Assembly (NCBI GenBank): GCA_965222975.1
Contig: CBDCVJ010000038.1
Coordinates: 248,001 to 312,000, forward strand
Reading direction: 5' to 3'
DNA from: UBA6168 sp965222975
Lineage (GTDB): Bacteria; Bacteroidota; Bacteroidia; Chitinophagales; Saprospiraceae
Length of the DNA: 64,000 nucleotides
Part shown: positions 61,231-64,000 of the stretch, in pieces
Numbering within the stretch: the first letter of the stretch is position 1
Layout: each line of letters starts with the position of its first letter
Position numbers and translations under genes: made by a program
The notes under the pieces: generated by a model
Seen by the model: only the letters and a program-made list of their open reading frames with translations
The model's database searches: none
Told to the model about the DNA's origin: nothing

Positions 61231-63174
61231 ATGTGGGACCTCCGTAAACTATTCATCTGCTTGCCTATTTTCTGCCTACCATTTATGGTATCTGATTTCT
61301 TAAATGAAGAGTCGGAAACCATTCCATCCTATCATGCCCAATCTGAAAGGGCGACTTTTGAAGCGATGTTTTTGGATACAATGCTGCCAGATCAATTCAA
61401 TGAATTGTTTGCGGCCAGTGGCGTATGTGTGGATTGCCACGGGTATGACACTTCAGGGGTAGCCAGTGTAGACGCTTTAGGAAACGATATAAATGTTGTA
61501 GATGATTGGCGGGCTACCATGATGGGCAATGCTGCCAAAGACCCTTTTTGGCGGGCAAAGGTGAGCCACGAAGTACTGCTGCACCAGCAACACAAAGAAA
61601 TAATTGAAGACAAATGCATATCCTGTCATGCGCCCCTCGGTCATTTCAACGCTAAGCATATTGGGCTTTCCCACTATGGCATGGATGATTTGATAAATGA
61701 TGAAATTGGGCAAGATGGCGTTTCTTGTCTTGCCTGTCATCAAATGAGCATGGACAGTCTCGGCCTTGCATTTTCTGGTGAAGTCAAATACGACACTTTC
61801 AAAGTGGCGTATGGACCTTATGAAAACCCTCTGGTTTCACCCATGCTGACTGAAACCAATTATAAGCCTTATCACAGTGAACATATTTCGGATGCAGGCA
61901 TCTGTGCCGGATGTCACACCTTGCTCACGGAAACCATTGATTATGAGGGTAATCTGACGGGCAATCAATTTGTCGAACAAGCCACCTACCATGAATGGCT
62001 CAACTCGGTGTATGAAGATTCCGTTTCCTGCCAGAGCTGCCATATGCCTAGCCTTGATAAATGGCCAGTCCGCATAGTGACTGGGGCACAGACCGAACCC
62101 CGCAGCCCATTTTACCTGCACGAATTGGTAGGCGGCAATGTAACCATGTTGAAACTTTTACAGGGAAATATTGAAGAATTGGACATCAAAGCCTCTGAGG
62201 CGCAGTTCGAAGAGGTGATTTCCAAAACGATGGCCATGCTCCAAAACCGCACTCTTGAACTCGAAATAGATATGACCGAACGGACGTTGGACACTGCATT
62301 TTTTGAACTTACATTGACCAATTTGGCAGGGCATAAATTTCCATCTGGCTATCCTTCGAGGCGGGCATTCATTGAATTTTTGGTTACAAAAGAAAATGGC
62401 GACACTTTGTTTATATCTGGGAAAACGGATGAGAACTTTGAGGTGTTTGGCCAAAATCCAACTTATGAACCACATTACCAGACCATCAACTCAGAGGATC
62501 AAGTTCAGATCTACGAAATGGTCATGGCCGATGTGAACGATGATGTGACTACTGTACTTGAACGTGCTTTTTATCCTCTCAAAGACAACCGCCTTCCACC
62601 CAAAGGATTTACCACGACTGATCCAGCTTATGACACCACTCAGATAGCTGGGCAGGCATTAATGGACATTGACTTCAATAAAGAAAACAATGAAGAAGGA
62701 ACGGGAAGTGATGTGGTACATTTCCACATACCACTCAATGGCTATTATGAATTTTTAGAAATAACAGCTAAGGTGTTTTATCAATCTACTCCCCCCAAAT
62801 GGATGAAAGAAATGTTTGATGAAAGCACACCTGAAATTGATGCCTTTAAAGAGATGTTTGATGCGACCGACCGCTCTCCCGTTTTGATGGAAAAGGCAAC
62901 TAAGTTTGCGGAAGCCATTTCAAATAACAACGAAGTGCATGCCCAGAATAGCTTCATAGACTTGTATCCAATTCCTTCGCTAGACGGGAAAGTTTATATC
63001 CACTCCAAGAAACGTCACCGTATTGAGGTTTTTTCTGCCAATGGGCAACTCTTACAATCCATGGAAGGGAAAAATGGTCAATATGAAATGCAGTTAGCGA
63101 GAGCAGGCATTTATTTGTTCCGGTTTACCAATCGCTATGGACAAGTGCAAGTGGAAAAAGTTGTGGTGAAATAG
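61231..63174 (+). CDS. Pentaheme cytochrome c with T9SS sorting domain
   Basis: 647 residues, N-terminal hydrophobic signal (about 5-22). Five CxxCH heme sites are at residues 66-70, 129-133, 166-170, 225-229 and 267-271, spaced as in NapC/cytochrome c554-like multiheme proteins. Several extra His (His112, His118, His121, His138, His143, His214, His218) can act as distal ligands. A beta-rich region (about 330-540) follows, and the end (about 565-647) is a T9SS-type sorting domain (Leu-Tyr-Pro-Ile-Pro ... Ala-Gly-Ile-Tyr-Leu-Phe-Arg-Phe). It should be displayed outside the outer membrane and carry electrons there, for extracellular redox or with a secreted oxidoreductase. Confidence 0.9.
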   Translation: MWDLRKLFICLPIFCLPFMVSDFLNEESETIPSYHAQSERATFEAMFLDTMLPDQFNELFAASGVCVDCHGYDTSGVASVDALGNDINVVDDWRATMMGNAAKDPFWRAKVSHEVLLHQQHKEIIEDKCISCHAPLGHFNAKHIGLSHYGMDDLINDEIGQDGVSCLACHQMSMDSLGLAFSGEVKYDTFKVAYGPYENPLVSPMLTETNYKPYHSEHISDAGICAGCHTLLTETIDYEGNLTGNQFVEQATYHEWLNSVYEDSVSCQSCHMPSLDKWPVRIVTGAQTEPRSPFYLHELVGGNVTMLKLLQGNIEELDIKASEAQFEEVISKTMAMLQNRTLELEIDMTERTLDTAFFELTLTNLAGHKFPSGYPSRRAFIEFLVTKENGDTLFISGKTDENFEVFGQNPTYEPHYQTINSEDQVQIYEMVMADVNDDVTTVLERAFYPLKDNRLPPKGFTTTDPAYDTTQIAGQALMDIDFNKENNEEGTGSDVVHFHIPLNGYYEFLEITAKVFYQSTPPKWMKEMFDESTPEIDAFKEMFDATDRSPVLMEKATKFAEAISNNNEVHAQNSFIDLYPIPSLDGKVYIHSKKRHRIEVFSANGQLLQSMEGKNGQYEMQLARAGIYLFRFTNRYGQVQVEKVVVK

Positions 63175-63186
63175 ATGGTTTTACAC

Positions 63187-63211
63187 CTTATAGGCTTTGA
63201 AGACCTATAAG
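63187..63211. repeat. Short hairpin after the pentaheme gene
   Basis: cttatagg (63187-63194) and cctataag (63204-63211) are exact complements with a 9-base loop (ctttgaaga). It follows the stop at 63174 and has no clear T-run, so terminator function is possible but unproven. The loop/stem word (aagacctataag) recalls an interspersed element seen in Bacteroidota genomes, from memory. Confidence 0.5.
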
Positions 63212-63274
63212 ATGTAAGCATCTCAATAACAATCATTTAAGCTCCAATCATCCATGTCAATCAAATAATTATTT

Positions 63275-64000
63275 ATGAAAACACCCATACTTCCTATCCT
63301 TTTATGTTGCTCCCTCTACATCACAGGGCAAGAGCAGGTATCATTCACCAATCAAGGTAGTAAATTAGGTTTCGTTCCCGAATTAATCTATAACGATTGC
63401 GCAGTAGACATGAACGGAGACCACTTGGACGATATCGTCCGGCCAACTTTCTTCAAACTTTATATTGACTATCAACAGCCTGATGGTTCTTTCGAATCCG
63501 TAGTATTCGAAATGAACACAACTATCCAACCTGATTGGAGCATTTGCGCTGGCGATCTTGATGGCAATGGGTTTAATGACCTGCTATATGGCGGAGGCGA
63601 TAAGGTATCATTTTTAATGGCCAATGACAATGGAACGGACTATACCGAAATAGTTATGCCCGATTCTATTTTTAGTCAACGTTCCACCATGGCTGACATT
63701 GACAATGACGGTGACCTTGATGCCTTCGTTTGCGACGACAACGAACTTTCACATCCTTTTCGCAACGATGGCTTTGGTAATATGACCCTCGACCAAAACC
63801 TCATTGTTACTGCCGACCGCCCAGGCAACTATTCTGCAATATGGACGGATTACGATAATGATGATGATATTGATCTCTATATCACTAAGTGCAAAGGCGG
63901 AGCCCCTCCCGGTGACATTAACCGAACCAATCTTCTTTACCAAAACAACGGGGATGGCACTTATAGCGAAGTAGCCGCAGCAGCTGGCCTTGACGACAAT
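63275..64000 (+). CDS. FG-GAP/VCBS repeat surface protein, 3'-truncated
   Basis: The ATG at 63275 opens a frame that runs unbroken to the end of the window (242 codons). A signal peptide (Leu-Cys-Cys-Ser-Leu-Tyr-Ile-Thr-Gly) is followed by repeats with the calcium-binding core Asp-x-(Asp/Asn)-x-(Asp/Asn)-Gly: Asp-Met-Asn-Gly-Asp-His-Leu-Asp-Asp, Asp-Leu-Asp-Gly-Asn-Gly-Phe-Asn-Asp, Asp-Ile-Asp-Asn-Asp-Gly-Asp-Leu-Asp and Asp-Tyr-Asp-Asn-Asp-Asp-Asp-Ile-Asp. These mark beta-propeller FG-GAP blades, as in ASPIC/UnbV proteins. The missing C-terminus probably carries a T9SS sorting domain, given the neighbours. It may be cotranscribed with the pentaheme cytochrome, 100 bp upstream. Confidence 0.85.
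   Translation, partial: MKTPILPILLCCSLYITGQEQVSFTNQGSKLGFVPELIYNDCAVDMNGDHLDDIVRPTFFKLYIDYQQPDGSFESVVFEMNTTIQPDWSICAGDLDGNGFNDLLYGGGDKVSFLMANDNGTDYTEIVMPDSIFSQRSTMADIDNDGDLDAFVCDDNELSHPFRNDGFGNMTLDQNLIVTADRPGNYSAIWTDYDNDDDIDLYITKCKGGAPPGDINRTNLLYQNNGDGTYSEVAAAAGLDDN

Overview
The window looks like a chromosomal segment from a Bacteroidota bacterium, most likely of the Saprospirales (Saprospiraceae/Lewinella-like). The evidence is: several secreted proteins that end in type IX secretion (T9SS) sorting domains; exported caspase/TPR proteins; a Bacteroidota-type promoter (TTTG-N21-TAnnTTTG); starts without Shine-Dalgarno sequences; and families common in this phylum (DUF3179, DUF547, DUF2461, a two-gene ECF sigma/anti-sigma unit, GMC oxidoreductase with a gluconate-dehydrogenase-subunit-3-like partner). 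The genus call is inference. No rRNA, tRNA, CRISPR array, insertion sequence or prophage was seen.

Layout. 1-5.2 kb: the end of a serine hydrolase, a frameshifted SulP transporter and an MDR dehydrogenase. 5.5-14 kb: a T9SS cargo protein with two PKD domains, an unrecognised two-gene + strand unit, and two tandem paralogous exported caspase/TPR proteins. 14.2-23.2 kb: a DUF3179 lipoprotein, a secreted peptidoglycan-recognition amidase, a phosphoglycerate-dehydrogenase-like enzyme, folD, a membrane coiled-coil protein and a run of small housekeeping-type proteins (TfoX, MmcQ/YjbR, DUF2461, SnoaL, VOC). 23.5-28.9 kb: a helical repeat protein, then ECF sigma factor, anti-sigma factor, GMC-partner subunit and GMC oxidoreductase.

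28.9-37.9 kb, all minus strand: an exopolysaccharide/O-antigen cluster read as Wzc/GumC-like co-polymerase, flippase, methyltransferase, glycosyltransferase, 2OG-Fe(II) oxygenase, a 39-residue membrane peptide and O-antigen ligase. 38.6-48.1 kb, minus strand: a small T9SS cargo protein, then a very large calcium-binding thrombospondin-type-3-repeat protein (about 2,850 codons if repaired) that shares an N-terminal domain with the small one. The giant gene is broken by a dense cluster of one-base indels at 41.05-42.11 kb.

48.6-64 kb: an MsbA-like ABC exporter, a small exported protein, a MoxR-type AAA ATPase with an acidic partner, a PIG3-like quinone oxidoreductase, a T9SS-secreted cytochrome/copper monooxygenase-like protein with a redoxin-like neighbour, a DUF1624 membrane acyltransferase-like protein, a DUF547 lipoprotein, an Rpn-family nuclease, a pentaheme T9SS cytochrome, and the start of an FG-GAP repeat surface protein.

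The most unusual structural signal is in the spacers. Many intergenic regions between 18 and 54 kb are bracketed by complementary arms built from short tandem words (GATTAGT, ACTCAAA, GAATGAGT, AATGGTT, GTCAACC and others). The words differ at each locus but the architecture is the same, and one locus carries a perfect (GTCAACC)10 array directly in front of the GMC oxidoreductase.
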